Positions 26,669 through 37,067 are shown, numbered from the stretch's first letter. The stretch is DNA of 64,000 bases from Ferruginibacter paludis (GCF_030409685.1 NZ_JAUFQJ010000011.1:105222-169221); one strand, 5' to 3'. The notes: generated by a model from the sequence alone, not told the origin. Translations and numbers: made by a program.

Positions 26669-29371
26669 TTATTTCGTGATTACAAAATGATACTTACCTG
26701 AACCTACCTGCAACAAAACATATCCTTCTTCTGTTCCTGAAACTTTAATATCCGCTATAGTTGAAACCGCTTTCCCGTTTTCTGTCACAGCTGTTGCAGC
26801 GGTCGCCGGTACATATATGGTTGCTGTTGTGTTGGCCGGTATCTCCACGTCCATTAAAATTTTATTGTCTTCTGTTTTCCAGCCACTGCTAAACGTGCCG
26901 TAGTAAGTTTGCAAAGAGGCTGATGCATTGGTGAATCCGCCGCCTACATGTGGTTTAACCCTGATGTGCTTGTAGCCAGGACCATCTTCGTAGGTATCCA
27001 ATCCTACCATTTGGCGGTACATCCAGTCACCGATTGCGCCATAAGCATAATGGTTAAAAGAGTTCATGCCGGGTGTTTGAAAAGTACTGTCGGGCTTTTG
27101 TCCGTCCCATCTTTCCCAGATAGTTGTAGCACCCATTTTTACAGGATACAACCAGCTTGGATAATCCTGCTGAAGCAACAAACTATATGCAATATCCGAG
27201 TAGCCAAATCTTGTAAGCACATGACACAAATAAGGCGTACCTAAAAAACCTGTAGTTAAATGTGTGTCATAACTTTTTACGTTTTCAGCGAGTCTTTCAG
27301 CTGCCTGTTTGCGTAAATTTTCGGGCAGCATATCAAAATTTAAAGCCAGCACATATGCTGTTTGCGTACCCGATACTAACCTGCCGCTAGGTGTAACATA
27401 CTCTTTTAAAAAGGCATCTTTTACACGCTTCAATAATGCGGTATAGGTGGCTTCGTCGTCCGCTTTATTTAATACTTTACTGGTATTGATCAGCAACTGT
27501 ACCGAGTTGGCATAAAAGCACTGGGCGATTAAATATTTATCCGTAACAGCTGATCGTCCATCATTGTCATCAAAGGGACGATAGAACAGCCAGTCGCCGA
27601 AATGAAAACCTATGTTCCACAAATCGTTTTTACTTTTATCAGTCATAAATTTAACCCATGCCTTCATACTGGGGTACTGCGTTTCCAGTATTTTTTTATC
27701 TCCATAAGCGAGGTACATGTTCCAGGGAATAATTGTTGCAACATCGGCCCAGCCTGCAGATCCGCCATTGTCCGGCCCCAGTACATTCGGGATAACATGT
27801 GGTATTCTGCCATCGGCTAACTGATCGGCCGCAACATCTTTCATCCACTTATCAAAAAAATTATTTACCCCAAAATTAAAGCTCGCTGTTCTGGAAAAAG
27901 CCTGCGCATCACCTGTCCAGCCGAGGCGTTCATCCCGTTGCGGGCAATCGGTGGGCACGTCCAAAAAGTTTCCTCTTTGTCCCCATTGAATATTGTGCTG
28001 CAACTGGTTTACCAAAGCATTGGAAGAACTAAATGTGCCGGTCGGCTTCATATCTGAGTATAAAGTAACCGCTGTAAAATTATCGGGATTTATTGTACCG
28101 GGATAGTTCTCTAGCTTAATGTAGCGAAAACCATAAAAGGTAAAATGCGGTTCAAAAGTTTCCTCTGCTCCACCTTTTAAAATATAAGTGGCGGTTGCTT
28201 TTGCAGCTCGCAGATTTTCTGTATAAAAATTGCCTGCCTTATCCAGTATTTCCGCATGTTTGATCACAATTTTATCGCCTGCATTTCCTTTGGCTTTTAC
28301 AATTACCCACCCTACGAGGTTCTGTCCAAAGTCAAGTACTTTTTCACCGGATGGCGTCGTGATTACTTTAATGGCTTTAAATGTTTCATGCTTTCTTACC
28401 GGCTCATTTTCGGTAGAGATCAAATTATCAAATGTGGTCGTTAATAAATTAACGCCTTTCCATCCGCCATCATTATAACCTGTCGCAGCCCAGCCATTTT
28501 TTTCCTCTCTTGCATCAAAGGTTTCGCCATGATAAATCTCAACTGACTTGATAGCACTGTTGGTTGATTTCCATTTATCATCAGTAACGATTGCTTCTCT
28601 TGTGCCATCAGTATATACCACATTCACCTGAGCCAGCAAACCTAATTTTTTGCCGTAAATATTTTTGTTGTCATCCCACGCCAAAAAGCCACGGTACCAG
28701 CCATTACCGACAGTTGCACCGATTACATTGTTGCCGTTGCTAAGCATATTGGTAACGTCGTAAGCCTGGTATTGCAGGCGCTTGTTATAACTTGTCCAGC
28801 CCGGTGCCAGGTAAGCATCCCCTACCCGTTTTCCGTTTAACTGTACTTCATACATACCATGTGCGGTAATATACAAAGTGGCTGATTTTATTTTTTTAGC
28901 CAATGCAAACTGGTTGCGGAATAAGATGGCGGGCCTGTTAATGGAGTCTTCAACATAACCGGCTTCAATCCATTTGGCTTTCCAGTCGGCGGTGTTCAGC
29001 AATCCCATTTTAAAAGAAGCTGCTTCACTCCAGGGAGAAGCTTTGCCATTGTTATCCCAAACTCTTACTTTCCAGGTATATTTTTGATCGCTTTGTAAAG
29101 GGCTTCCTGCATAATTCAGCTGTACAGACTGACCACTTGAAATTTTTCCTGATTTCCATGCAGATCCTTTGTCGGTAGTTACATTGATCTCGTATGCGGT
29201 TTGCATTGTGTTTCTTTTTTCTGCAACAAGTTGCCAGCTAAACCGTGGAGCTTGTACACCAAGCGCAATGGGATTGGTAAAATTTTCAGTCAATAGTCCC
29301 TGCACTTTTATTTGCGCAAAGCTCATGAGCAGGCATAATTGAAGGAGAGCAGAGAAAGTAATTTTTTTCAT
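26669..29371 (-). CDS. Alpha-L-rhamnosidase (GH78)
   Basis: This exported glycoside hydrolase removes terminal alpha-L-rhamnose. A signal peptide ends near residue 19 (LLMSFAQ). Domain order: a beta-sandwich with FSWQL and WKVRVWDNNG, the N-terminal rhamnosidase domain (AHGMYEVQLNGKRVGDAYLAPGWTSY), the concanavalin-like domain, the (alpha/alpha)6 catalytic barrel and a C-terminal sandwich. The catalytic barrel carries TDCPQRDERLGWTGDAQ with Asp480 and Glu481 and a conserved Trp, the usual GH78 active-site strip, and WERWDG further on. At 900 residues it is normal. It is the most canonical of the three GH78-type genes here. A TACTTTCA element lies at 29404-29411. Confidence 0.93.
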   Translation of the reverse strand: MKKITFSALLQLCLLMSFAQIKVQGLLTENFTNPIALGVQAPRFSWQLVAEKRNTMQTAYEINVTTDKGSAWKSGKISSGQSVQLNYAGSPLQSDQKYTWKVRVWDNNGKASPWSEAASFKMGLLNTADWKAKWIEAGYVEDSINRPAILFRNQFALAKKIKSATLYITAHGMYEVQLNGKRVGDAYLAPGWTSYNKRLQYQAYDVTNMLSNGNNVIGATVGNGWYRGFLAWDDNKNIYGKKLGLLAQVNVVYTDGTREAIVTDDKWKSTNSAIKSVEIYHGETFDAREEKNGWAATGYNDGGWKGVNLLTTTFDNLISTENEPVRKHETFKAIKVITTPSGEKVLDFGQNLVGWVIVKAKGNAGDKIVIKHAEILDKAGNFYTENLRAAKATATYILKGGAEETFEPHFTFYGFRYIKLENYPGTINPDNFTAVTLYSDMKPTGTFSSSNALVNQLQHNIQWGQRGNFLDVPTDCPQRDERLGWTGDAQAFSRTASFNFGVNNFFDKWMKDVAADQLADGRIPHVIPNVLGPDNGGSAGWADVATIIPWNMYLAYGDKKILETQYPSMKAWVKFMTDKSKNDLWNIGFHFGDWLFYRPFDDNDGRSAVTDKYLIAQCFYANSVQLLINTSKVLNKADDEATYTALLKRVKDAFLKEYVTPSGRLVSGTQTAYVLALNFDMLPENLRKQAAERLAENVKSYDTHLTTGFLGTPYLCHVLTRFGYSDIAYSLLLQQDYPSWLYPVKMGATTIWERWDGQKPDSTFQTPGMNSFNHYAYGAIGDWMYRQMVGLDTYEDGPGYKHIRVKPHVGGGFTNASASLQTYYGTFSSGWKTEDNKILMDVEIPANTTATIYVPATAATAVTENGKAVSTIADIKVSGTEEGYVLLQVGSGKYHFVITK

Positions 29372-29518
29372 GGCAAGTATAAGGTTGATTGTGTAATGAT
29401 TGGTGAAAGTACAAGATAACGCATTGATAACTATCCTGTGCTGTCATGACATGCAATTGCCTGTTCGACATCAGCAGAATTAACCTACAATTTAACCCCA
29501 TCTCTTATTATGAAGGAA

Positions 29519-31912
29519 TTAAAAGTTGAACTTATTTACGCCGCTTTTTAAAAGCAATGTTTTTCCTTTCCATACCAAGTACCCTGCAGTATTAACAGGA
29601 AGACTGATTTCAACTGTCCATTTATTGTTTTCGTTTCTATAGCTGGTACTTATTATGCCATTCGGATGCGGCATTGATCCGCTGACATTCTTAAGCTTTC
29701 CCAGATGCGGTTCTATCTTCACTTTCGCAAAGCCGGGCGCATCAGAATCAATCCCTAAAATAGTTCTATAAAATTCAATATTTGGGCTGCTGCCCCAGGC
29801 GTGGCAATCAGAGCGGGTGCCGCTGACGTCCGACATCTCGGCCCAGGTGGTCATCCCCAAATCAATGTTTTCCTGCCACTTGCCCAGCCATTTTGAATAG
29901 TCATTTCCAAGGCCTGCTTTTATCAGTGCCTGGTGCAAATAATATTTAAAGTAGATAGATGCCTGTGCCATGGATGTATCTGATAATAATTTTTCACCCA
30001 ATGCAGTTGCTTCTTTTCTGGTGATCATGCCTGCAAGAACGGCCAGTGAGTTGGTGTGCTGAGAGAACAAATCTTTATCTTCTGTATCTGCATACAGCAG
30101 TCTCGTTTTATCCCAGTATTTTTTTTGAATGGTCTGTTTTAATTGTGCCGCTTTCCTGTTATAGAGTTTTGCATAATCCATAAAACCGATGGCAGCTTCC
30201 ATTTCTGCAGCCACTTTGTATGTCCACATTAACTGCAGATCCAGCACGGCTGAATAGCCTGATTTACCGATGGGCGCCTGTCCATAATCCCAGCCCCTGC
30301 GATGCTCTACCCAATCAGAAAAAATCCAGTAAGGCACATCTTTTAAAGAGCCATCGGCGGTTTGATAATGTTGAAAGAAATTCAATACCTGCCGTTCTCC
30401 CGGTAGTTTGTCTTTTATAAAAATGGCATCCGGGCGATACATCCAGTAGTCGTGCAACATACCAATCCACCACAAAGAAAAAGTTGGAATCTGTTGCTGC
30501 AGATCTGTCGGGTAGCGACTCAGGGTAATGCCCTCCGCAATGCGGCTGTGATCCATGAGCGTTAACGCGTTTCTTACCAAGCGGTCATCGCTGGTATTGT
30601 ACAATGTAACAAGCGCCTGTATCCTGGCGTCACCTATATATTGCAACTGTTCATAAAAAGGACAATCCATATAGGTTTCAAAAGCACAAAGCCTTGCGGT
30701 ACGCCAGCCAATTTCCAGTATTTTATCATCCACTGCATTGCCCGAGTGAAAACTTGTTTTTTGCACAAAAGGATAGCCGGTGAATGTGCCATAGATATCA
30801 TCAATTACAAGCGCTTCATCTTTGGTTGTTACCCTTAGCTGTATGTAACGGTAAGTGCGCCACCAGAGGCATGTGTATTGTTGTCCGTCTGATCCATCTG
30901 CAACAATGCTGTCTATTTTACCAATAAAGATTTTTCCATCTACGTCATTGCGGTTACCCTTTCCCCTGCCCGATTTGGTTTTTTCATTTCCCTTTGAGTA
31001 TAAAGCTTCGGCATAAGACAAGGAAATGCCGGCATTGTTGCCTTTGCTGAAAAGCAGTGAGGGATAAGCATTGGTTAAAAAGCCCTGATCTAACAATAAG
31101 GTTGCGGTTGTATTGGCAGGTATGGTAAAAGCTGCTTTTACCGCGGGAAAATTGACTGGCGCGGGGATGCCCTCTGTCTTGCGCAGAGCAGATAAGCGCT
31201 GCATTTTTAATTCCATTGGTGGCAAGGGAGATGGCACCAGCATCCACCCTCTTGAATCTCGTGCTGCATCCTTTGTTAAGCCACTGCCAATTGACCTGGA
31301 TGATTGCCATTTGCTGTCATCATAGTTTATTTGTTGCCATCCCTTCACATGATCTTTCATCTGTACCACTTCCCCCGGACCTGCCACATAGTAACCGGGA
31401 ACATGTGTTTCAAGCGGTGCATAGCTACTGTCTTTAATACTTTTCCAGGTTGCGTTGGTGTTGACTATTTCTTCCGCACCGCTGTTGCCCTGCAAAATAA
31501 AACCTGTCATATAAGTAATCTGCGCCTCGGGCTTTTGCTTGCCATCATTCCAAACCAATGCCGCAATTGTATTTTTACCAGCCTGCAAATAGCTGGCGAT
31601 GTCCACTGTTTCAAAATTCCAGAAATATAAATCACCTCTTGCAGGCCCGAGAGAAACCAATTGTTCATTTACAAATAATTTATACCGGTTATCTGCGGAT
31701 ACATGCACCACAAAAGAAGCTGGCTTTGCCGTTAGCTCAAAGTTTTTACGGAATTTATAAACCCCGTACTCTTTTGGCGGCGCATACTTCGCCGCAATCC
31801 ATTGGGCTTTCCATGGGTGTTGCATCAATGATTCGCTGAGGATTTGCGCCTGGGTGGTACTATAAAAAAACAGGCTTAAAATAAGTGTAACGACACGTGA
31901 GTTTGCATTCAT
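29519..31912 (-). CDS. GH78-like glycoside hydrolase (alpha-L-rhamnosidase-related)
   Basis: The 798-residue exported protein begins with a signal peptide (LILSLFFYSTTQAQ). An N-terminal lectin-like domain (WKAQWIAAK, FVVHVSADNRYKLFVNEQL) precedes an (alpha/alpha)6 barrel. The GH78 active-site layout is kept in the diverged form DCPFYEQLQYIGD, where Asp416, Glu421 and Asp428 have the same spacing as the catalytic Asp-Glu-Asp of known rhamnosidases. The C-terminal SDCHAWGSSPN.EF is also typical. It is a paralogue of the gene at 34497-36863. The start at 31912 is chosen for the signal peptide; a TACCTTCA element at 31917-31924 lies five bases before it, while the longer frame from 32002 would cover it. 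Confidence 0.85.
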   Translation of the reverse strand: MNANSRVVTLILSLFFYSTTQAQILSESLMQHPWKAQWIAAKYAPPKEYGVYKFRKNFELTAKPASFVVHVSADNRYKLFVNEQLVSLGPARGDLYFWNFETVDIASYLQAGKNTIAALVWNDGKQKPEAQITYMTGFILQGNSGAEEIVNTNATWKSIKDSSYAPLETHVPGYYVAGPGEVVQMKDHVKGWQQINYDDSKWQSSRSIGSGLTKDAARDSRGWMLVPSPLPPMELKMQRLSALRKTEGIPAPVNFPAVKAAFTIPANTTATLLLDQGFLTNAYPSLLFSKGNNAGISLSYAEALYSKGNEKTKSGRGKGNRNDVDGKIFIGKIDSIVADGSDGQQYTCLWWRTYRYIQLRVTTKDEALVIDDIYGTFTGYPFVQKTSFHSGNAVDDKILEIGWRTARLCAFETYMDCPFYEQLQYIGDARIQALVTLYNTSDDRLVRNALTLMDHSRIAEGITLSRYPTDLQQQIPTFSLWWIGMLHDYWMYRPDAIFIKDKLPGERQVLNFFQHYQTADGSLKDVPYWIFSDWVEHRRGWDYGQAPIGKSGYSAVLDLQLMWTYKVAAEMEAAIGFMDYAKLYNRKAAQLKQTIQKKYWDKTRLLYADTEDKDLFSQHTNSLAVLAGMITRKEATALGEKLLSDTSMAQASIYFKYYLHQALIKAGLGNDYSKWLGKWQENIDLGMTTWAEMSDVSGTRSDCHAWGSSPNIEFYRTILGIDSDAPGFAKVKIEPHLGKLKNVSGSMPHPNGIISTSYRNENNKWTVEISLPVNTAGYLVWKGKTLLLKSGVNKFNF

Positions 31913-32071
31913 AAATTGAAGGTAGCAAGTGTAAATTAATAATCGTGTGCGATCGAAGGGTAAGCAAACTAAATTTTGATATCGTCTTTGGGAACAATTC
32001 AAATTACGTTAGACTTTCTGATTCTTTTAAAATCATCATCTATCGATTGCAATATTTTCAAACAAATTAAA

Positions 32072-32117
32072 ATGCGAAGCAGAAACAAAATTGTAAACAA
32101 TATTGTCCGCTTCGCAT
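32072..32117 (-). terminator. Terminator after the sugar isomerase gene
   Basis: ATGCGAAGC (32072-32080) and GCTTCGCAT (32109-32117) pair perfectly, with an inner ATTGTAAACAAT palindrome in the loop. On the minus strand it is followed by TTTTAATTTG and starts 18 bases after the stop. Confidence 0.75.
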
Positions 32118-32134
32118 CATTTGTATTTAATAAT

Positions 32135-33022
32135 TTATTTCAGCTTTGCAATCTGGTCATTATAATATTTCACTGTATTAATTACTGAAGGAAGATTGCT
32201 TGGCAAATCTTCCGCGTCTCTTTCAATATAAATATGGCCTTTGAAATTTTGCTTTTTCAACTCTGCAAAAATGGCTGGAAAGTCAACAACACCCGTACCA
32301 ACCGGAACGTCTCTTAATGTCGGGTCATCATATTTTGCTATATCTTTTAAATGTATGCCGATAATGTGACCGCTTAATTTTTTGATGCCTTCCAACGGAT
32401 TGATGCCACTTTTTGGCCAGTGGCCTAAATCTGCACAGGCTCCAAAATTTGGATGACCTTTGATGGCGAGCAATACCGTATCAGGATTCCAGTAGTGGCT
32501 CATGCCTTTCCAGTGTTCATGAATAGCAACCTTTACACCAAATGCACCTGCAAGGCTATCGATGCTGTCCCACATGTTTAATGGCGGTTCGGTGGTGACG
32601 AACTGCACGCCAAACTGTTTGGCAATCTCAAATTGTTTTTTCCAGGAGAGAATAGTGGAATCTCCATTGATATAAATGGATTCCATCTTCAGGCCTTTTT
32701 GCCCTATCAGCGCTTTTAGTTTATCAATACCGGCAAGCGACAGTTGGCCAACGAGTGTATCTTTTAATTCAGGTCCGGCTTTATGAAATGTATTAGGCTC
32801 GATGTAAACGATACCTGCGCTATCCACTTTGTCCAGCGATTGCGGGAAATTAAAAGTATGGAATGTCCACAGGGCAACACCAAATTTCCAGTCTTTGGCA
32901 GGATCAACCGTAGAGGTGGATGCTGTGCTGTCAACGCTTTCAGTGGTCGTTTTTTGTGTACCGTTATTGCAGGCAGCCAATATTGTACTAAGTGCGAGTA
33001 CAGGCAAGATCAGTTTCTTCAT
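32135..33022 (-). CDS. Sugar phosphate isomerase/epimerase-like lipoprotein
   Basis: The 295-residue protein has a lipobox (STILAACNN) and a Ser/Thr-rich linker, then a xylose-isomerase-like TIM barrel (AP endonuclease 2 superfamily). Metal- and substrate-binding acidic/His residues appear in MESIYING, VAIHEHWKGMSHYW, GACADLGHWPKSG and HIYIERDAE. Such exported barrels are frequent in carbohydrate loci of Bacteroidota and probably isomerise or epimerise sugars, but the substrate is unknown. Position between GH78-like genes suggests a role with rhamnose or related sugars. Confidence 0.82.
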   Translation of the reverse strand: MKKLILPVLALSTILAACNNGTQKTTTESVDSTASTSTVDPAKDWKFGVALWTFHTFNFPQSLDKVDSAGIVYIEPNTFHKAGPELKDTLVGQLSLAGIDKLKALIGQKGLKMESIYINGDSTILSWKKQFEIAKQFGVQFVTTEPPLNMWDSIDSLAGAFGVKVAIHEHWKGMSHYWNPDTVLLAIKGHPNFGACADLGHWPKSGINPLEGIKKLSGHIIGIHLKDIAKYDDPTLRDVPVGTGVVDFPAIFAELKKQNFKGHIYIERDAEDLPSNLPSVINTVKYYNDQIAKLK

Positions 33023-33368
33023 ATGAAATCGTTTAAATTTTTGAGTTGCTAAGTTCTGTATTTGTAATGAAACAGGAAGGTTTTTTTATCCTGTTACTAA
33101 ACATCTTATGCAAGCGGTTTAAAAAATCCAGTTCTCCGTTCCCTGCTTCGTATCATTTTTTCTTTATGCTATTAAATGAACATTAATTATAAGATTTTTT
33201 TACCGTGATGGCACTAAGTCAGTTGTTTCTTCGCAAAAAAATAAAAATTTTCTTTTGTTCTTGTTCCAGGAGATATGCTATATAAGACCCGTATAAAAAT
33301 TTCCTGATCTATTCACATTGTTTTTAGCAGAATACAATATCTTCAAAGGATGCTGTCCATATTTGTTG
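33023..33368. other. Spacer without recognised gene
   Basis: AT-rich spacer upstream of the isomerase gene. It holds a 7-bp hairpin (AACAGGA at 33071-33077 with TCCTGTT at 33089-33095) near the isomerase start, of unknown meaning. Nothing else is supported. Confidence 0.4.
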
Positions 33369-33857
33369 CTAGCGTACTTTAATGATTTCTACAAAATTTT
33401 CTATCTGCCGCCTGTGTCGCAAAACATGTACTATCGCGTGTTCCATCATTTGTTCTATATCATAGTGCTGGCCCCAGCCGGTAAGCAACTTTTTTTCGTT
33501 GTTCATTTCTTCCAGCTCATCGTCAGTAATTTCCCCGAAGGTTCTGTCAGTAAATCGCAGCAGCTTGTCGAGATCGCTTTTGTATTCTACGGCTGTTAAG
33601 CGTAGTTCCTTTTCAGGTCTATTGCCCGGAAAATTTTTATGCTTGCGGATATAGACAGCATAACCGTATCCGGAGTGGACAACATGAGCCAGTATGGTTT
33701 GAATAGACCGGCAATCCGCATCCGTTGTACCTGCGTCTACAATTGTTGTTAATGTAAGGGAGTCCAGGGGCATGATAAGTTCCTGCAATGCATTCACTGC
33801 CTTCTGATATTCACCCAGTATTGCCTTAATAGCGGCCTGCTTTTTATTTTGCGACAT
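33369..33857 (-). CDS. DinB family protein
   Basis: The 162-residue product has the four-helix DinB/YfiT-like fold: an N-terminal helix (KAILGEYQKAVNALQELI), TILAHVVHSGYGYAVYIRKH with a metal-ligand His, and the C-terminal helix HAIVHVLRHRRQIENF with two more His. The family includes metal-dependent thiol S-transferases and many of unknown role. It lies 67 bases downstream of the DUF3237 gene on the same strand. Confidence 0.85.
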   Translation of the reverse strand: MSQNKKQAAIKAILGEYQKAVNALQELIMPLDSLTLTTIVDAGTTDADCRSIQTILAHVVHSGYGYAVYIRKHKNFPGNRPEKELRLTAVEYKSDLDKLLRFTDRTFGEITDDELEEMNNEKKLLTGWGQHYDIEQMMEHAIVHVLRHRRQIENFVEIIKVR

Positions 33858-33924
33858 TGCCTGTTTTAGTTAATATATGTGTGCTATTATTTTGAACATC
33901 GTAGTAACCAGAGCCTTTGTCAGT

Positions 33925-34383
33925 TTATAAAACACACCAAACCTGTATGGTCACATTATCAGGATTGCGGATCCCCTTCGCAATAAAGAGAGATTTCATC
34001 AGCCAGTCATATTTTCCTTTTGCTACTTCAAATACAGGGACAGTCCTGAAATAATAAGCATCAGGTGGTACTACTTCTCCGCTGGAAATTTTCTTTAGCA
34101 CTTCCGGGCTGGCAACCCTCATCCCTTTATTCGAAATGTAGATCAGCGTACCATCGTCTGCCTCCAAAGTGTAGCGGGCATTGATTTCTGCTACTTCTGC
34201 ATCCTTGATTAACTGCCAATCTGCCCCGCCAGGTAAAATAATACCCCGAAGTTTCGGACCATTAAAAGTGCCACCGGTAAGCGGGATAACATTGCTGTGG
34301 CCGATTCCAGTTTCGTCTGTAGGCTTTGGTGCTGCTACATTTATTTTAAGCTCTCCAAAATATTCAAGTTGAAGTCTGTTCAT
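33925..34383 (-). CDS. DUF3237 (UPF0311) family protein
   Basis: A 152-residue beta-barrel protein without signal peptide. It carries the family features ELKINVAAPK near the start, GGTF.GPKLRG.ILPGGADW, ARYTLEADDG and a late PVFEVA segment. Function is unknown for the family. Same strand as the GH78-like gene upstream (113-base gap) and the DinB gene downstream. Confidence 0.86.
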   Translation of the reverse strand: MNRLQLEYFGELKINVAAPKPTDETGIGHSNVIPLTGGTFNGPKLRGIILPGGADWQLIKDAEVAEINARYTLEADDGTLIYISNKGMRVASPEVLKKISSGEVVPPDAYYFRTVPVFEVAKGKYDWLMKSLFIAKGIRNPDNVTIQVWCVL

Positions 34384-34496
34384 TTGATCTGTTTTTGCTG
34401 CGAAGCAAATAAGAACACAACGGGCATGGTAATTTTATTTGCTATAAAAATTATTCTTTTTTAACGCATTCACTGAATATAAATTACAGCTTTTGG

Positions 34497-36863
34497 TTAA
34501 TTAATTTCAATAGTATGTATGCCACTTGTTAATGAAATTGTTTTATTCTTCCAAACGAAACTTCCGTTTAAACCTGCCGGCAGGGTCACCACTCCTTCAA
34601 TACCGTTTACATTTTTTCTTTTAAGCGAAACAAGAATGTTACCCAACGGATGGGGCATCGAGCCATTAACACTAGTCAATTCCCCTAGAGCAGGTTGAAT
34701 TTTAACAGTCGCAAATCCTGCACTGCCAGGCATTATGCCGCAAATGGTGGCAAGAAAATCGTAATCGGGACTGGAGCTCCAGGCATGGCAATCGGAACGG
34801 GAGGGCTCCGGATTTTCAGCAAAGGTGGTTAAGCCGATTGCCAGCATATCCCGCCAGGGTTTTAGCTGTGAATAATATACATCTGCCATGCCCGCCTTTT
34901 TTAGAGCCTGCGTAAGATAAAAACGATAATAAAAAGTGGCCTGGCTTAAACTGGTATCATATAAAATTTGCTGCATTACCGTCTTTATTTTGGTAGCAGG
35001 TATTGCCCCCGTGAGCACGGCCATAATACCGGCATGCTGACTGAATTTATTTTTGTCTGGTGTATTGGCCATTTCATTTTTGACTGGGTTAAAACACAAC
35101 TGGTAAGTATGAGCCGTAAGCGAATTGGCCAATGCTGAATAATGCGCCGCCATTGTTGTTTTACCAAAATGACTGAATAAAATAGCTGCCTGTTGGAGTG
35201 TATAGGCATATTGCAAAGTGATGACCGATGAATTACCATCATCGGCGCCGTCAGGCCTGCCCCCATCAAAAGCCGTGTTCCAGTCTGCAAAATTCCACCA
35301 TTTCATGGGCCCCAGCATTTGCTTCTTTCTGTCGATATTTTTTTCGTACCAATCCAGTACCCCTGCCATCCCCGTCAGATACTTTTCAATAAAAATATCA
35401 TCCTTCCGGTGCATATAATAATCATATACCATGCTGATCCAATACAAGGAAAATGGTGGAATGATTTGTAATTCTGTAGAAGGATAACGGCTTTGCGTTA
35501 GTCCTTCCGGTACCCTGGAGTTATAAAAATCATTGATGGCTTTGCGCATCAGCCTGTCGTCGCCGGCAACATACAATGACACCAGTGCCTGTATCCTGGT
35601 ATCACCAATATACTGCAGCTGTTCATAGTATGGACAATCAAAATAAGTTTCACCCGCACAAAGCCGGGCGGTGCGCCATCCCACTTCCCAAATCTTTTTC
35701 AATGAAGTATCATTGCTGCTAAAACTTCCTTTTTCTTCAAACGGATAGCCAGTATAACGTCCATATAAATCCTCAATCACCAGCGGTTCATCCTTCGTGG
35801 TTATATCCAGTTGCATGTAACGGTATGTTCTGAACCAAAGCGGCCTGAACAGCCTGTTGTGACCGCCATCTGGTTCGTATTCATCGTAGGTACCCATAAT
35901 AGTACGTCCCTCTATGTCGTTGCGGTTCCCCTTTTCTTCCGCTGTATCTTTCAATGCTTCGGCATAAGTGATCTTTACCAGGGCTCCTTTGCCATTACTT
36001 GTTATTAATTCAGGATAAGCTACTGTGTTAAAAGTCTGATCCATCAGGATGCTTACTTTTTGATTGGCCGGAATAGTCAAGGATTTTTTTCCTGTGAGAA
36101 AATCAGCATCATTTGCAATACCTGCTGCTCTTCTTATTAAAGGAATCCGTTGCTGGCGTTCTTCCATCAATGGTATTGTCCGCGGCACCAGTATCCACAT
36201 ATTGCCGCTGCCGTTGCCAAACGTAAGGCCATTGTAGGAAGCTGTCGCTGCTAACCATTTTTCGTCAGGGTAATTTACCTGCTGCCAATTCCAGGGGTAA
36301 ACACTTCCTTTTACATGATCTCCCGCTCCTACTTCCCGATGATAGCTGCCATCTTCCAGTGCGCATACTGTGTAAGCTTCATCTCTTACTACCTTCCATG
36401 TTTCATCGGTATTAACTACAGCCTGCGCTGACTGATCTCCCTGTACAATTAATCCTGTACGGCTGCTTGCCTGTGCTGTTGGTGCGTATATCGCCAGGTT
36501 CCAAACCATAACTGCAATGGTATTGCGTCCTTGTTGCAGGTAAGATGATAAGTCAACTGTTTCAAAAAACCAGTTGTATAAATCGCCCCGTGCAGGGCCG
36601 CTGCAAACAGGTGAACCGTTTACCCACAAGCGATAGCGGTTATCTGCTGAAATATGAATAATAAAATTATCCGGCTTTTTATCCAGGTTAAAAGACTTCC
36701 GAAAGTGGTAAACACCATATTCCCTTTGCGAGATGCCGGGACAGGATATCCAGTTAGCGGGCCACTGTTTTTTTAGCAGGGTCGGGTTGATGGTAGTCAG
36801 TTGTGCGTTTGCAAAAAAAGTGTTGAAGAGCAGGGCGATTGTAGGTAGCAGTATACGGTTCAT
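34497..36863 (-). CDS. GH78-like glycoside hydrolase (alpha-L-rhamnosidase-related)
   Basis: The 788-residue exported protein is a close relative of the product of 29519-31912 along its whole length (for example SADNRYRLWVNGSPV, GRYTGYPFEEKGSF, SDCHAWSSSPD). The signal peptide ends about NAQLT. The active-site strip reads DCPYYEQLQYIGD with Asp409, Glu414 and Asp421 in GH78 spacing. Two such proteins plus a classical GH78 in one locus suggest attack on different linkages or chain positions. A TACTTTCA element is at 36904-36911, 40 bases upstream of the ATG. Confidence 0.85.
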   Translation of the reverse strand: MNRILLPTIALLFNTFFANAQLTTINPTLLKKQWPANWISCPGISQREYGVYHFRKSFNLDKKPDNFIIHISADNRYRLWVNGSPVCSGPARGDLYNWFFETVDLSSYLQQGRNTIAVMVWNLAIYAPTAQASSRTGLIVQGDQSAQAVVNTDETWKVVRDEAYTVCALEDGSYHREVGAGDHVKGSVYPWNWQQVNYPDEKWLAATASYNGLTFGNGSGNMWILVPRTIPLMEERQQRIPLIRRAAGIANDADFLTGKKSLTIPANQKVSILMDQTFNTVAYPELITSNGKGALVKITYAEALKDTAEEKGNRNDIEGRTIMGTYDEYEPDGGHNRLFRPLWFRTYRYMQLDITTKDEPLVIEDLYGRYTGYPFEEKGSFSSNDTSLKKIWEVGWRTARLCAGETYFDCPYYEQLQYIGDTRIQALVSLYVAGDDRLMRKAINDFYNSRVPEGLTQSRYPSTELQIIPPFSLYWISMVYDYYMHRKDDIFIEKYLTGMAGVLDWYEKNIDRKKQMLGPMKWWNFADWNTAFDGGRPDGADDGNSSVITLQYAYTLQQAAILFSHFGKTTMAAHYSALANSLTAHTYQLCFNPVKNEMANTPDKNKFSQHAGIMAVLTGAIPATKIKTVMQQILYDTSLSQATFYYRFYLTQALKKAGMADVYYSQLKPWRDMLAIGLTTFAENPEPSRSDCHAWSSSPDYDFLATICGIMPGSAGFATVKIQPALGELTSVNGSMPHPLGNILVSLKRKNVNGIEGVVTLPAGLNGSFVWKNKTISLTSGIHTIEIN

Positions 36864-37011
36864 TGCTGGGTTAAATTAAAATAATCGTTTGGTTGTTGAT
36901 CATTGAAAGTAGGGTTTTATCGTGATGAAAACAACTGTAGTATCCTCAGATTTTATTTATCCCTTTATAAGCGCAATTCAATCACCATAAAATTTATCGC
37001 CTTCCATTTGT

Positions 37012-37019
37012 TATTTTCG
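37012..37019 (+). promoter_or_regulatory. Candidate -7 element TATTTTCG
   Basis: TATTTTCG is one base off TAnnTTTG and continues CAGT, as the element at 3911 does. It lies 48 bases before the ATG at 37068. Confidence 0.35.
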
Positions 37020-37067
37020 CAGTTAAAATAACCAGCTGATACCGGTGTTGGCTCGTTAAATAATTTT

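Noticed and set aside
31913..32002. Upstream extension of the GH78-like gene starting at 32002
   Set aside because: It adds 30 residues before a good signal peptide and would cover the promoter-like element.
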